64,000 nt of DNA from Pseudomonas sp. RIT-PI-S (GCF_025642975.1 NZ_JANZKJ010000016.1:57044-121043); one strand, 5' to 3'; counted from the first letter of the stretch, positions 18,100 through 29,700 are shown. Made by a program: numbers and translations. The notes: generated by a model not told the origin, from the letters alone.

Positions 18100-19559
18100 G
18101 TGGGCAGGGCCGTATTCCCGCCGTGGAGCTGCATGGGGGCTTCCGCGAGCGCGCGCACCAAGCGCTGGGCGACGCGCAGTTGCGCGGCAACTTTCGTAGC
18201 GCCATGGATTCGCTCATGACCAAACGCGCATTGGCCTTCGCCGACGCAGACGAACGTGAGCAACTGCGCGCGCTGGGCAACGCCATTCGCGCCCGCGCCC
18301 TGTCCAAGTTGCCCGACCTGCTGGAAACCCTTGAGCGCAACCTCACCCGCCAAGGCATCCAGGTGCATTGGGCAGAAACCATCGAGCAGGCCAACGAGAT
18401 CGTGCTGGGCATCGTCGACGCCCACGAAGCGCGGCAGGTGATCAAGGGCAAGTCCATGGTCAGCGAAGAGATGGAGATGAACGACGTGCTCGCCGCCCGA
18501 GGCATCGAATGCCTGGAAGCGGACATGGGTGAGTTCATCGTTCAGCTTGACCACGAAAAGCCCTCGCACATCATCATGCCGGCCATCCACAAAAACGCCG
18601 GGCAAGTGGCGTCGCTGTTCGAGAACAAACTGGGCGTGGAATACACCCGGGACGTGGACCAGCTCATCCAGATCGGCCGCCGGGTATTGCGGCAGAAGTT
18701 CTTCGAAGCGGACATCGGCGTCTCCGGGGTGAACTTCGCCGTGGCGGAAACCGGCACCCTGCTTTTGGTGGAAAACGAAGGCAACGGCCGCATGGTCACC
18801 AGCGTGCCGCCCGTGCATATCGCTGTGACCGGCATCGAAAAAGTGGTGGAGAACCTGCGCGACGTGGTGCCGCTGCTGTCGCTGCTCACGCGTTCGGCGC
18901 TGGGCATTCCGATCACCACCTACGTGAACATGATCTCCAGCCCGCGCAAGCCCGGCGAGCTGGACGGCCCGCAGGAAGTGCATCTGGTGTTGCTGGATAA
19001 CGGCCGCAGCCAAGCCTTCGCCGACGGCGAGCTGCGCCAGACCCTCAACTGCATCCGCTGCGGCGCCTGCATGAACCATTGCCCGGTGTATACCCGGGTG
19101 GGCGGGCACACTTATGGCCAGGTGTACCCCGGGCCGATCGGCAAGATCATCACCCCGCACCTGGTTGGCCTGCACACGGTACCGGACCACCCCAGCGCCT
19201 CGTCGCTGTGCGGCGCGTGCGGCGAGGTGTGCCCGGTGAAGATCCCGATCCCGGCATTGCTGCGGCGCTTGCGCGAGGAAAACGTAAAAGCGCCCGCCAC
19301 CGGCAAACCCTTGCTGCGCGGCCAAGGCAGCAAGTACTCACGCACGGAGCACCTGGCCTGGAATGCCTGGGCCAAGCTCAACAGCTCGCCACGGCTGTAC
19401 CGCGCCTTCCTGCGCGTGGCCACGCGCTTGCGCAAGCTCACCCCGGCCAATGTGGGCCCCTGGACGCAGAACCACAGCGCGCCACAACCGGCGGCGCGCT
19501 CGCTGCACGAGTTGGCGGCCGAGCATTTGCACACGGGCAAAAACGGAGAAACGCCATGA
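18096..19559 (+). CDS. lldF: L-lactate oxidation iron-sulfur protein LldF (LutB)
   Basis: This is a 487-residue protein. The first half is an LUD domain. The second half carries two 4Fe-4S motifs, CIRCGACMNHCP near residue 318 and CGACGEVCPVKIP near residue 373. It is the electron-transfer subunit of the LldEFG complex. It starts with GTG at 18096 overlapping the lldE stop and ends by overlapping lldG (ATGA at 19556-19559). Length matches family members. Confidence 0.96.
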   Translation: MSGQGRIPAVELHGGFRERAHQALGDAQLRGNFRSAMDSLMTKRALAFADADEREQLRALGNAIRARALSKLPDLLETLERNLTRQGIQVHWAETIEQANEIVLGIVDAHEARQVIKGKSMVSEEMEMNDVLAARGIECLEADMGEFIVQLDHEKPSHIIMPAIHKNAGQVASLFENKLGVEYTRDVDQLIQIGRRVLRQKFFEADIGVSGVNFAVAETGTLLLVENEGNGRMVTSVPPVHIAVTGIEKVVENLRDVVPLLSLLTRSALGIPITTYVNMISSPRKPGELDGPQEVHLVLLDNGRSQAFADGELRQTLNCIRCGACMNHCPVYTRVGGHTYGQVYPGPIGKIITPHLVGLHTVPDHPSASSLCGACGEVCPVKIPIPALLRRLREENVKAPATGKPLLRGQGSKYSRTEHLAWNAWAKLNSSPRLYRAFLRVATRLRKLTPANVGPWTQNHSAPQPAARSLHELAAEHLHTGKNGETP

Positions 19560-20223
19560 CAGCCCGCGACAACATCCTCGGCAAGCTTCGCCGCAGCCTG
19601 GAAGGCACCTCGCCGATTGTGGATAACTTCGACGAGGCGCTAGTGACCGCGCCTTGGCAGTACCCAGCCGCCGAGCGAGTCGGCCGCTTGCGCCAGCTGA
19701 TGGAAACCGTGCACACCGAGGTGCACCTCACCGCTGCCGAGCAGTGGCCCTCGCTGCTGGCGCACCTGTTGCGGGAGCGGCAGATCGACAGCCTGCTGAT
19801 TGCCCCGCGCACGCCCCATGGTCAGCAATTGCTACGCGCCTGGGAAGGGCAACCGGGCGTGCCGAGCACCACGGCCTACGACCGCCCCATAGAAGAATGG
19901 AAAACCGAGCTGTTCGACCACACCCCCGCCAGCCTAACCGGCACCCTGGGCGCCATCGCCGCTACCGGCAGCTTGATCCTCTGGCCTACCGCGGACGAAC
20001 CGCGGCTGATGAGCCTGGTGCCACCGGTGCACTTCGCCTTGCTCAAGGCCAGTGAAATCCACAGCAACTTCTATGAAGTGATGCAGCGCTTCAACTGGGC
20101 CGGGCACATGCCCACCAATGCCCTGCTGGTGTCTGGCCCGTCGAAAACCGCCGACATCGAACAGGTGCTGGCCTACGGCGCCCACGGCCCGAAAGACCTC
20201 GTGGTGTTGATCCTGGAGGACCA

Positions 20224-20227
<4 letters not shown>
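19556..20227 (+). CDS. lldG: L-lactate oxidation complex subunit LldG (LutC)
   Basis: This 223-residue LUD-domain protein starts at the ATG at 19556 (MTARDNILGKLRRSL). The open frame runs further upstream, but that part is a shadow within lldF. The LUD core motif TLGAIAATGSLILWP lies near residues 128-145, followed by LVPPVHFALL. It is the third subunit of the L-lactate oxidising complex and overlaps dld by 4 bp (ATGA at 20224-20227). Confidence 0.95.
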
Positions 20228-23094
<2,867 letters not shown>

Positions 23095-23222
23095 TTCGTG
23101 CACAAAAAAATAGAAACTGTCGGCAACCGCCGCAGTCCATGAAGTAAGCCCAACCGCGCGGGCGAATTTGGCGCATTGGCAATGGCCAATGAGCGTGCCT
23201 ACCCCTTGAAGGAGAAATGCCC

Positions 23223-23510
23223 ATGACCCGTTTTGCCCTCCCTGCAATCGCCTTCTGTGCCTCCGCCCTGTTGGCCGCGCCGACCTTCGCCGCGGGCGAC
23301 CTGTGCTCTGCCAACCTGCAGAAGATCCATGACACCCTGGCGACCACCGCGCAGACCAACCCGGCCCTGGACAAAACCATGCGCGGCGAGATCACCCTGG
23401 CTGAGAACGACCACAAGGCTGGCAAAGAGAAAGACTGCGTGGCCCGCACTGGCAAGATCATCACCCAGTTGGACAACTACACCAAAAAAGGCGGCGCCGC
23501 CGGCAACTGA
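23223..23510 (+). CDS. Small predicted periplasmic protein
   Basis: This 95-residue protein has a signal peptide (about residues 1-22, ending TFAA). The mature part has two cysteines, DLCSANL and KDCVART, that could form a disulfide. An AAGGAGA ribosome binding site is well spaced from the ATG at 23223 and too close to the ATG at 23217, so the former is chosen. The mature domain is helical and charged (KIHDTLATTAQ, ENDHKAGKEKD). I recall similar uncharacterised exported proteins in Pseudomonas but cannot name a function. It sits between dld and ssrA. Confidence 0.8.
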   Translation: MTRFALPAIAFCASALLAAPTFAAGDLCSANLQKIHDTLATTAQTNPALDKTMRGEITLAENDHKAGKEKDCVARTGKIITQLDNYTKKGGAAGN

Positions 23511-23532
23511 TGCCCCGCCGTTACGCCCACGG

Positions 23533-23561
23533 TCGACTTTCCCCGCGTAACGGCGTATGCT
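23533..23561 (+). promoter_or_regulatory. Sigma-70 promoter of ssrA
   Basis: TCGACT (23533-23538), a 17-bp spacer and TATGCT (23556-23561) form a good sigma-70 promoter. Transcription would start about 25 bp before the mature 5' end of tmRNA, consistent with 5' trimming by RNase P. Confidence 0.65.
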
Positions 23562-23592
23562 ACGCAAACCTGTCGCCTCTGGTGGCAGGTGC

Positions 23593-23992
23593 GGGGCCGA
23601 TCAGGATTCGACGCCGGTGATGAAACTCTAGGTGCATGCCGAGTTGGTAACAGAACTCGTAAATCCACTGTTGCAACTTTTATAGTTGCCAATGACGAAA
23701 ACTACGGCCAGGAATTCGCACTCGCCGCTTAATTGCGGTGACTAGAACCTGAGCTTCTGGTTACTTCGGTACCAGCAGTCGCTAGGGGATGCCTGTAAAC
23801 CCAAACCGACTGTCAGATAGAACAGGATCGTCGCCTAGTACGTCGTGGACGAAGCGCCTAAAACTTACACGACTCGCCCAAAGCACCCTGCCCCTCGGGC
23901 GGCCGCGGGTTAACTTAGTAGAACGGGCTAAGCATGTAGTACCGACAGCGGAGTACTGGCGGACGGGGGTTCAAATCCCCCCGGCTCCACCA
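23593..23992 (+). ncRNA. ssrA: Transfer-messenger RNA (tmRNA)
   Basis: This is a 400-nt one-piece tmRNA. The 5' end GGGGCC pairs with GGCTCC before the encoded 3' ACCA. The T-arm sequence GGGTTCAAATCCC lies just before the 3' acceptor strand. The resume codon GCC is at 23688 and the tag frame to TAA at 23732 encodes ANDENYGQEFALAA, with the ALAA degradation end. Downstream pseudoknot sequences are present. It works with SmpB (7991-8476) to free stalled ribosomes and mark products for ClpXP-type proteases. Open reading frames called across the 3' half are artefacts. Confidence 0.98.
23688..23732 (+). CDS. tmRNA proteolysis tag reading frame
   Basis: This short internal frame of ssrA encodes ANDENYGQEFALAA and ends at TAA. 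It is translated only after the ribosome switches to tmRNA. The tag is 14 residues long, against 10 in P. aeruginosa and E. coli (from memory), but keeps the essential ALAA end. Confidence 0.92.
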   Translation, partial: ANDENYGQEFALAA

Positions 23993-24006
23993 CTTGAAAG
24001 ACCTAA

Positions 24007-24031
24007 GAAGCCCGCCCAGTGCGGGTTTCTC
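24007..24031 (+). terminator. Intrinsic terminator after ssrA
   Basis: AAGCCCGC, a CCAGT loop and GCGGGTTT form a stable stem about 15 bp after the tmRNA CCA end, followed by a short pyrimidine-rich stretch (TTTCTCT). Confidence 0.8.
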
Positions 24032-24066
24032 TGCATCTGGGCTTCAGAAAGTCGTTGAAGGTTGCT

Positions 24067-24114
24067 GTGGATTCAGGTGGATTCAGTTACCGCTCAGCAA
24101 CATTTCAGCAACAT
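24067..24114 (+). repeat. Paired short direct repeats downstream of ssrA
   Basis: GTGGATTCAG occurs twice back to back (24067-24076 and 24077-24086). TCAGCAACAT occurs twice one base apart (24094-24103 and 24105-24114). They sit in the flank of ssrA, a common integration site, and could be worn att or accessory integrase sites. No integrase gene is present, so this is speculative. Confidence 0.5.
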
Positions 24115-24202
24115 ACTCCCCGGCACTTCCCGCCGACACCATGCCGTCCTAGCTGGGGCCATTCATCCCCTACCCATCGACCATCCTCTCCACTCTCTAT
24201 TA

Positions 24203-24218
24203 CTGTATACCCATACAG
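24203..24218 (+). promoter_or_regulatory. LexA (SOS) box downstream of ssrA
   Basis: CTGTATACCCATACAG keeps all of both CTGTATA / ATACAG halves and differs from the consensus CTGTATATATATACAG only at the three central positions. It lies 16 bp before the ATG at 24235 of a small, apparently frameshifted gene. Confidence 0.8.
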
Positions 24219-24234
24219 CAACAGAAGCACGATA

Positions 24235-24508
24235 ATGACCAAAGATGGCCTAGACCCCGCCGGCTGGCTGGGGCTAACCCACGCCGGAAGAAATGTGGCG
24301 CCAGCAGACTCAGCTTTGTGCGGAGGAATGTTCAATCCTTCAGCAATCACTGACAGAACAGCGAAAGCGACTCGCCACGCTCACCCCAATGTTTATCGAC
24401 GCCGATAAAGAGCGCGCTCAGCTGACAATCTCGACCTGGGGGATGATTGCACGCCGCGTGCCGGATGATGCTGAGCACATTCAATGGCACTTCCATCATG
24501 TTGCCTAG
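24235..24508 (+). pseudogene. Small SOS-controlled gene, apparently frameshifted
   Basis: The ATG at 24235 opens MTKDGLDPAGWLGLT. A second frame then continues as TPEEMWRQQTQLCAEEC and ends HFHHVA at 24508. Removing one C from the CCC at 24278-24280 joins them into one protein of about 90 residues with a mostly helical, charged character. So it is either a pseudogene, a sequencing error in a homopolymer, or a frameshifted gene. Alternatively the second part alone (ATG at 24293, 71 residues) is the gene. A near-perfect LexA box lies 16 bp upstream. I do not recognise the family. Confidence 0.5.
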
Positions 24509-24839
24509 CATTCCGTTCTCCCGGGGTTCCTTTTGAGTTGGAATTTTAGGAAGCACCCTGAATAGCCGCTATTCGGGTCGCCATGGAAGCCGGCGCCGCT
24601 GAGGCGAAAGGCGAGCGGAGGGAAATGCACGTGGCTGTTCAGGTTTCTAGGCCACTGCTTGCTCCTACCAACATCCGCCGGGGCCGGGCCGCAGCCGCGC
24701 GCCAAACGCCTTGGTTACCGCCCAGTCACTTCGTCTGAACCTTCCTTTACACCCGCGCCCTAAACACCTGAGCGTGTTTTGAGCGTTCTCAATGGCTGCC
24801 TATCAGGCCCCCATGGGCCGTCCATTCGGAGTGACGAAA
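24509..24839. other. Gene-poor stretch before the DUF2383 gene
   Basis: These 331 bases hold no convincing gene; the short minus-strand frame at 24505-24705 has no family look. The only structure seen is a 12-bp inverted repeat at 24555-24578 (ACCCTGAATAGC, one centre base, GCTATTCGGGT) without a T-run. A ribosome binding site (GGAGTGACG) precedes the next gene. Confidence 0.6.
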
Positions 24840-25301
24840 ATGACTGATACCCAGAAAGAAACTATCGAACTGCTTAACGACCTGATCCAAACGTCGAAGA
24901 ATGGGGAAGCGGGTTTCAAAGACCTGGCTGAGCACACCAAGAACGAGCATCTGCGTTCTGTGTTCAGCAGCCGCGCCACGGATACCGCACAGGCTGCGGC
25001 AGAGCTACAACAGTTGGTGGCGCGTTTGGGCGGTGAAGCCGAAACGGACACCAGCCTGGCGGGTGACCTGCATCGCGGCTGGCTCGACGTGAAGGCGGCG
25101 CTTACCGGCCACGACGACGTTGCCCTCCTCAACGAAGCGGAGCGCGGCGAAGACGTAGCGAAGAAGCAGTACAGCAAAGCGCTGGAGCATACCTCCCTTG
25201 CCCAGGACGCCCGCGTGGTGATCCAGAAGCAGTACGACGGTGTGTTGCGTAACCACGACCAGATCAAAGCGCTGCGCGATCAAGCCCGCGCTCAGAAGTA
25301 A
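24840..25301 (+). CDS. PA2169-like four-helix bundle protein (DUF2383)
   Basis: This 153-residue helical protein starts at the ATG at 24840 (MTDTQKETIELLNDLIQTSKNGE). It belongs to the PA2169/DUF2383 ferritin-like four-helix family: ETIELLNDLIQTSKNGEAGF opens helix 1, and the C-terminal half has LNEAERGEDVAKKQYSKAL. Family members are small cytoplasmic proteins, often stress-linked, without proven function. The gene is preceded by GGAGTGACG. It stands alone, so no operon partner helps. Confidence 0.9.
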   Translation: MTDTQKETIELLNDLIQTSKNGEAGFKDLAEHTKNEHLRSVFSSRATDTAQAAAELQQLVARLGGEAETDTSLAGDLHRGWLDVKAALTGHDDVALLNEAERGEDVAKKQYSKALEHTSLAQDARVVIQKQYDGVLRNHDQIKALRDQARAQK

Positions 25302-25647
25302 GCCGCTTGGCCGGGCGGCGCTTTAGAGCGCCGCTTGGCAGCCCCCTCGTTGACGCTTTCGAAGTCAGCTCGCTTTTTAAGCGCTCCGCTACGCCGCGTA
25401 TGCCCCCTGCACATTAACCTCACAATGCCGTCCGTCACCGCTTAGCCGCATGGCGCTCATGCCGCTTGGCTGGGCGGGCGTCATCACATCAGTGCCCCCA
25501 TGCAGAGAGGAGAGGTTTTGGGCGCCTGGCCGCGCCATCGCGGCAAGCCCTACTGCCATGCAAGAGGGCAGGTTTGGCATTGAGCTAACGCTGTGGCCGC
25601 ATTACCTTTGATGCCTCAGGCACCGCCCTCCGTTTAAAGAGCGCACG
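25302..25647. other. 346-bp intergenic region
   Basis: No gene is supported here. A short REP-like sequence, ATCGCGGCAAGCCC, occurs near 25544-25557, resembling the core of Pseudomonas REP elements but degenerate. A promoter for the DUF1003 gene is presumably near the right end; no clear consensus was found. Confidence 0.5.
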
Positions 25648-26175
25648 ATGAAACAGCCCTTGGAAAAACCCAACACTCCAGCGCCCGACCACTTCCGCTA
25701 TCACCGCCCTCACGCTCACCTGGCCTCAGCGTTCGGCAACGACCGTTTCGCCCTGCGCGCGGAGGCGTTTGCTCGGTTTTTCGGTACGCCGGCGTTTCTA
25801 GGCGCGCAAACATTGGTCGTGGTGCTGTGGGTGGCGCTGAACACTCTCGGGTTCAGCCATTTCGATGCTTACCCGTTCATCCTGCTCAACCTGGCGTTCA
25901 GCCTTCAGTCCGCCTATGCCGCGCCGCTCATTCTGCTGGCGCAGACGCGCCAGGCCACGCGCGACAAGGCCAACGCAGAAGCCGACGCGCAGCATCGCGA
26001 GGCGTTGGCGGTGGCTGCCGAAGAGCGTCAGGCGTTGGCCGAGCGCAACAGCGTGCGGCTGATCGAGTTGATGGAGCAGAACACTCGGCTGACTGAGCTC
26101 ACTCAGCAGCTGGCGGAGCGCATCGAGCACCTGACACTGGAAGTGCACGGGCATGTGTGCCCACGCTCGCAATGA
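25648..26175 (+). CDS. DUF1003 family membrane protein
   Basis: This 175-residue protein has two transmembrane helices (about residues 50-68 and 75-95) in the typical DUF1003 arrangement: ADRFA-like motif here FALRAEAFARFFGTPAFL, then WVALNTLG and DAYPFILLNLAFSLQSAYAAPLILLAQ. A charged coiled-coil tail follows (about 105-165). Function is unknown in the family; it is an inner-membrane protein with a cytoplasmic coil. It is convergent with the receiver gene, with only 12 bp between the stop codons. Confidence 0.92.
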   Translation: MKQPLEKPNTPAPDHFRYHRPHAHLASAFGNDRFALRAEAFARFFGTPAFLGAQTLVVVLWVALNTLGFSHFDAYPFILLNLAFSLQSAYAAPLILLAQTRQATRDKANAEADAQHREALAVAAEERQALAERNSVRLIELMEQNTRLTELTQQLAERIEHLTLEVHGHVCPRSQ

Positions 26176-26187
26176 ACGGCAGCACTG

Positions 26188-26580
26188 TCACTCCCCGTTC
26201 AACCGCCCTTGTACCAGGCTCAGAATGGCGTCCAGGCTCCAGGGTTTGGCAAGGAAGCATGCGCTGGGTGGCAAATCGGAGAACAGTTGGGCGCTGTAGC
26301 CGCTGGTGACGATCACTGGCAGTTCCGGCCAGTGAGTATGCAAGGCGGTGGCCAGTTGCAGGCCGGTGATGCTCCCGGGCGTCATCACGTCGGTCAGCAC
26401 CAGGCCCACATCCCGATGCTGCTGGATGGCGCAGAGCCCATCGTCGGCCGTTCCTACCGCCCGTACCGTACAGCCCAGTTCGGAGATCACCTCCACTAAC
26501 AACTCGCGCAGCAGTTCGTCATCCTCAACGATAAGGACGACGGGATGGGCGGTTTTGGGCAGCGCGGTTTGCTTGATCAT
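26188..26580 (-). CDS. Stand-alone response regulator receiver protein
   Basis: This 130-residue protein is a lone REC domain: acidic cluster E19-D20-D21, phospho-acceptor D64 (LVLTDVMTPG), T92 (VIVTSG) and K112 (LAKPW). There is no output domain, so it acts by protein contact or as a phosphate shuttle. It lies 135 bp downstream of the PAS histidine kinase on the same strand. That kinase lacks its own receiver domain, so this is its likely partner. Confidence 0.9.
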   Translation of the reverse strand: MIKQTALPKTAHPVVLIVEDDELLRELLVEVISELGCTVRAVGTADDGLCAIQQHRDVGLVLTDVMTPGSITGLQLATALHTHWPELPVIVTSGYSAQLFSDLPPSACFLAKPWSLDAILSLVQGRLNGE

Positions 26581-26715
26581 GAAGGTATGATCCAGCGAAG
26601 TGAAACATTCTTAATGCGCCCGACGAGCTGCGCGTTTTGTACAGCTTCGGGCAGCTCTGGCATAGGTTTAAGCGGTGGTCGTACAAGGGCTGTCCACGCA
26701 GGTTGGCACCTGTGG

Positions 26716-29388
26716 CTAACCCGCCATGGCAGCGGGGGGCGGCGGTGTTGAGCGCGGCAAATAGAGGCACACATGCGTTCCTGCGCCCGGCTTGGAAGTG
26801 ATAGCCACATGCCCTTTGGCTTGCTTCACGTAGCCGTAGATCATCGACAAACCCAGCCCTGTACCCTTACCGGCCGGCTTGGTCGTGAAGAAGGGCTCAA
26901 AGGCACGTGCTTGCACGTCTTCGGGCATCCCGCAGCCGCTGTCCTTCACGCAAACGGCGATGTACTCGCCCGGCTCAAGCCCGGCATTGGCTGCCTGGCT
27001 GATGTGCTCGGCGAGGGTCAGGAAGGTGGAAATCTCGATAGCCCCACCCTCCGGCATGGCATCCCGGGCATTGATCACCAGATTGAGCAGCGCGTTCTCG
27101 AGCTGGTTGCCATCGCACAGCGCCGAGGGCAGCCCGGTTTCCAGGGTGGTGGTCAGTTTGTAGTGTTCGCCGAGGGTGCGGTGCATCAGGTCCTCCAGCG
27201 ACACCACCAGTTTATTGACCGACACCGGCTTGAGCTCCAACGGCTGGCGCCGAGAAAAGGACAACAGGCGCTGGGTCAGCGCCGCCGCGCGGTGAGCCGA
27301 GGTAGTGGCGCCATCCAGGTAGCGCCCCAGGTTGACGGTGCGCCCGGCCTCCATGTGGCGCTTCATCAGCTCCAGCGAGCCGAGGATCGCGGTGAGCATG
27401 TTGTTGAAGTCGTGGGCGATGCCCCCAGTGAGCTGGCCGATGGCGTCCATTTTCTGGGTCTGCCGCAGACGCTCTTCGGTTTCCCGCAGGTCCGTGATGT
27501 CCCGGCCTATGGCGTAAATCTCTTTTTCGTAGGCAACGGCCGCCCAGGAAACCAGGCGATAGGCGCCCACCTTGTTGAGGGCGCGCAGTTCGAAGTTGGT
27601 CGTGCTCTGGCCCAGGTGCAGGCGCTTGAGCTCAAGCATCACCCGGGTTCTGTCCTCGGGGTGGATGGCCTCGATGATCGACGTGCCGCGCTGTTTATAG
27701 GCGCCCCAGCCAAGGGCGTTATCGCAGGCATCGTTGATACTGAGCAGGGTGCCGTCGGTGCTCAGCACCACCATGAAGTCGTGGCTCAGCCGCCATACGC
27801 GGTCGCGCTGCATGGTTTTTTCAGCGACCTCACGCTGCAGGTCATCTTTGGTTTGCGCCAGGATCTGCCGCGCCTTGACGATTTCACCAATGTCGGTTGC
27901 CGACAAGAACCATCCGGTAACGGCGCCGTTTTGAGCGCGCACCGCATGTGCTCGGCACAACACCCAGCCATAGCCGGCCACGCGGTGGTTCAGCCTGAAT
28001 TCACTGTGATAGGGCGCGCCGGTGGCCAGGCTGCAGTTCCAGGCTTTTTGCACGCGCTTGCGATCGCCTGGGTGAACATGCCGTAGCCAGTCGTTCTGGC
28101 TGGCCGGGACGTCGCTGGCCCTGGTGTAGTCGTACCATCGGTCGTTGAAAAATTCCGGCGTGCCCTGGGCCGAGGTAGTCCAGACCATTTGCTCGATGGA
28201 GTGGGTGATGGCCCTGAACCGGGCCTCGCTCTGCGCGAGCAAAAGCTCCGCCTCGCGCCGCCGGGTAACTTCGATGAACGCGACTGCGAAGCGGTCGCCG
28301 TCAAGGCGCCGGGCACGTTCTTCGAACCAGCGTTGCTCGCGCCCGGGCAGGCAGATTTCGAAATGAGCGCGCTCACCACTATGCAAAAGCGCTTCGTAAA
28401 TGCCCAATTGGGCTCGGCTCAGGTCTGGGAGCAGATCCAGCGCGGTACGGCCCACGACCTCGACACCCGGGGCCAGGCCCAGTTGCACCCAGAACGCCGG
28501 GTTCGCCTCGATGTAGCGGAAGTCCGTCATGTTGCCGCGGTCATCGCGGATGGCTTGCGCCACATAGAAGCCATCCACCATGCCTTCGAACAACGTGCGC
28601 CAGCGGGCTTCGGCGGCGCGGATGGCCAGCTCCGCGCGCTTGCGCTCGGTGATGTCGTAGCACAGGCCCAGGTAGCGGGTGGCGTGCAGGTTATCGACGG
28701 CGATGGGCTCTCCCCGGCGGGCGATCCAGCGCTCTTCGGCCGAGGCCCCATAGAAAATGCGGTACTCCTGATACTGCAAGGCTTGCGCCGAGAGCGCCGT
28801 CGCGTCGGTCAATAGGTTGGGCCGGTCATCCGGGTGCACCAGGGAGAGCAATTGCTTGATGGGGTAAAGGTTACGCTCGGCGATCCCCCAGATCTTGCAG
28901 AACTGAGGCGATACGCTGATCAAGCCCTCCTCCGGGAAAATCTCGAAACTGCCGATGCCGCCGGCCTCTTGGGTCAAGCGCAGCCGCTCGGACACTAGAC
29001 GCTCCTGAGTCCGGTCCCGGAGGATTTTCGAATAACCCAGTAAACGGCCATCGCGGCGCAGTGGCATCAGCTCCCCCAACGCCCAGAAGTAGCTCCCGTC
29101 CCGCTTCACGTGCCAGCGCTCGTCCAGCGCCCGCCCCTTGGTGGCCGCGATGTGCATCTCCCAGGTGCTTGTGCCGGCCTGGCGATCTTCCGAGGTAAAA
29201 AACAGGTCGACGGACTGGCCGACCGCCTCCTCCGTGTTCCAGCCGAGCACTTTCTGCGCGCCTTCGTTCCAGGCAACGATGATGCCGTCGAGGTCTGAAA
29301 CGATAACGGCGTAGTCACCGCTATTGTGGAACACCAGGTCGTACAGGTCGGCGGCGGGCAGGCTGGCGAGTTCGCTGTGGTCAGACAT
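26716..29388 (-). CDS. Multi-PAS sensor histidine kinase
   Basis: This 890-residue kinase has no clear transmembrane helix and is therefore probably cytosolic. At least four PAS/PAC modules fill residues 15-640. Next come a dimerisation/phosphoacceptor domain with IAHDFNN (His659) and a HATPase domain with N-box (NLVINARDAM, about 769), DSGCGM (816-821) and GKGTGLGLSM (840-849). It ends without a receiver domain; the next gene supplies one. The family usually signals stress or energy state and output targets vary. The start at 29388 (MSDHSELASLPAAD) is the natural one. Confidence 0.93.
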   Translation of the reverse strand: MSDHSELASLPAADLYDLVFHNSGDYAVIVSDLDGIIVAWNEGAQKVLGWNTEEAVGQSVDLFFTSEDRQAGTSTWEMHIAATKGRALDERWHVKRDGSYFWALGELMPLRRDGRLLGYSKILRDRTQERLVSERLRLTQEAGGIGSFEIFPEEGLISVSPQFCKIWGIAERNLYPIKQLLSLVHPDDRPNLLTDATALSAQALQYQEYRIFYGASAEERWIARRGEPIAVDNLHATRYLGLCYDITERKRAELAIRAAEARWRTLFEGMVDGFYVAQAIRDDRGNMTDFRYIEANPAFWVQLGLAPGVEVVGRTALDLLPDLSRAQLGIYEALLHSGERAHFEICLPGREQRWFEERARRLDGDRFAVAFIEVTRRREAELLLAQSEARFRAITHSIEQMVWTTSAQGTPEFFNDRWYDYTRASDVPASQNDWLRHVHPGDRKRVQKAWNCSLATGAPYHSEFRLNHRVAGYGWVLCRAHAVRAQNGAVTGWFLSATDIGEIVKARQILAQTKDDLQREVAEKTMQRDRVWRLSHDFMVVLSTDGTLLSINDACDNALGWGAYKQRGTSIIEAIHPEDRTRVMLELKRLHLGQSTTNFELRALNKVGAYRLVSWAAVAYEKEIYAIGRDITDLRETEERLRQTQKMDAIGQLTGGIAHDFNNMLTAILGSLELMKRHMEAGRTVNLGRYLDGATTSAHRAAALTQRLLSFSRRQPLELKPVSVNKLVVSLEDLMHRTLGEHYKLTTTLETGLPSALCDGNQLENALLNLVINARDAMPEGGAIEISTFLTLAEHISQAANAGLEPGEYIAVCVKDSGCGMPEDVQARAFEPFFTTKPAGKGTGLGLSMIYGYVKQAKGHVAITSKPGAGTHVCLYLPRSTPPPPAAMAG

Positions 29389-29700
29389 GGGAAGCCCTAG
29401 GTGATAGCCGTACTGGTATCGACCCTAGGGTAGTTGGGGTATTCACTGTGGGTTGCACCCGCACGCATAAACCGGATCAGAGGCGAGCGCTGCGCTTGCT
29501 CAGCCGTGTATTTCAAGCGCGTTCCCAAGCGCAACGCTAATGCCTTTGACGAATATTATTTATGCCCGGCGCGCACCTGCCTTGAAACGCCCGTGCGGAG
29601 CGGCTTATGCGAGAAAGGCAGCGAAAAGTGATTTTTTAATATTTAACGCTTATTAACCCATATGCGTATCTAGCGGCTCTCGTTTCTCTGGAGCCCGCCC
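29389..29700. other. Divergent intergenic region, 312 bp
   Basis: This lies between the PAS kinase and the binding-protein gene, which point away from each other. The right part is AT-rich (TTTTTTAATATTTAACGC), likely a promoter zone. A 65-codon plus-strand frame (29434-29631) has no family look and no ribosome binding site. CTGGAG stands 7 bp before the ATG at 29701. Confidence 0.5.

Noticed and set aside
23789..24058. 89-residue frame across the 3' half of tmRNA
   Set aside because: It overlaps the structured tmRNA and its terminator, so it is not a gene.
24505..24705. 66-residue minus-strand frame after the SOS-linked gene
   Set aside because: No start signal or family resemblance; it overlaps a palindrome.
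23993..24839. Complete genomic island at the ssrA site
   Set aside because: No integrase, transposase or second att copy was found in the window; at most a remnant is possible.
29434..29631. 65-residue frame between the PAS kinase and binding-protein genes
   Set aside because: No ribosome binding site and no family-like sequence; it probably covers promoter DNA.
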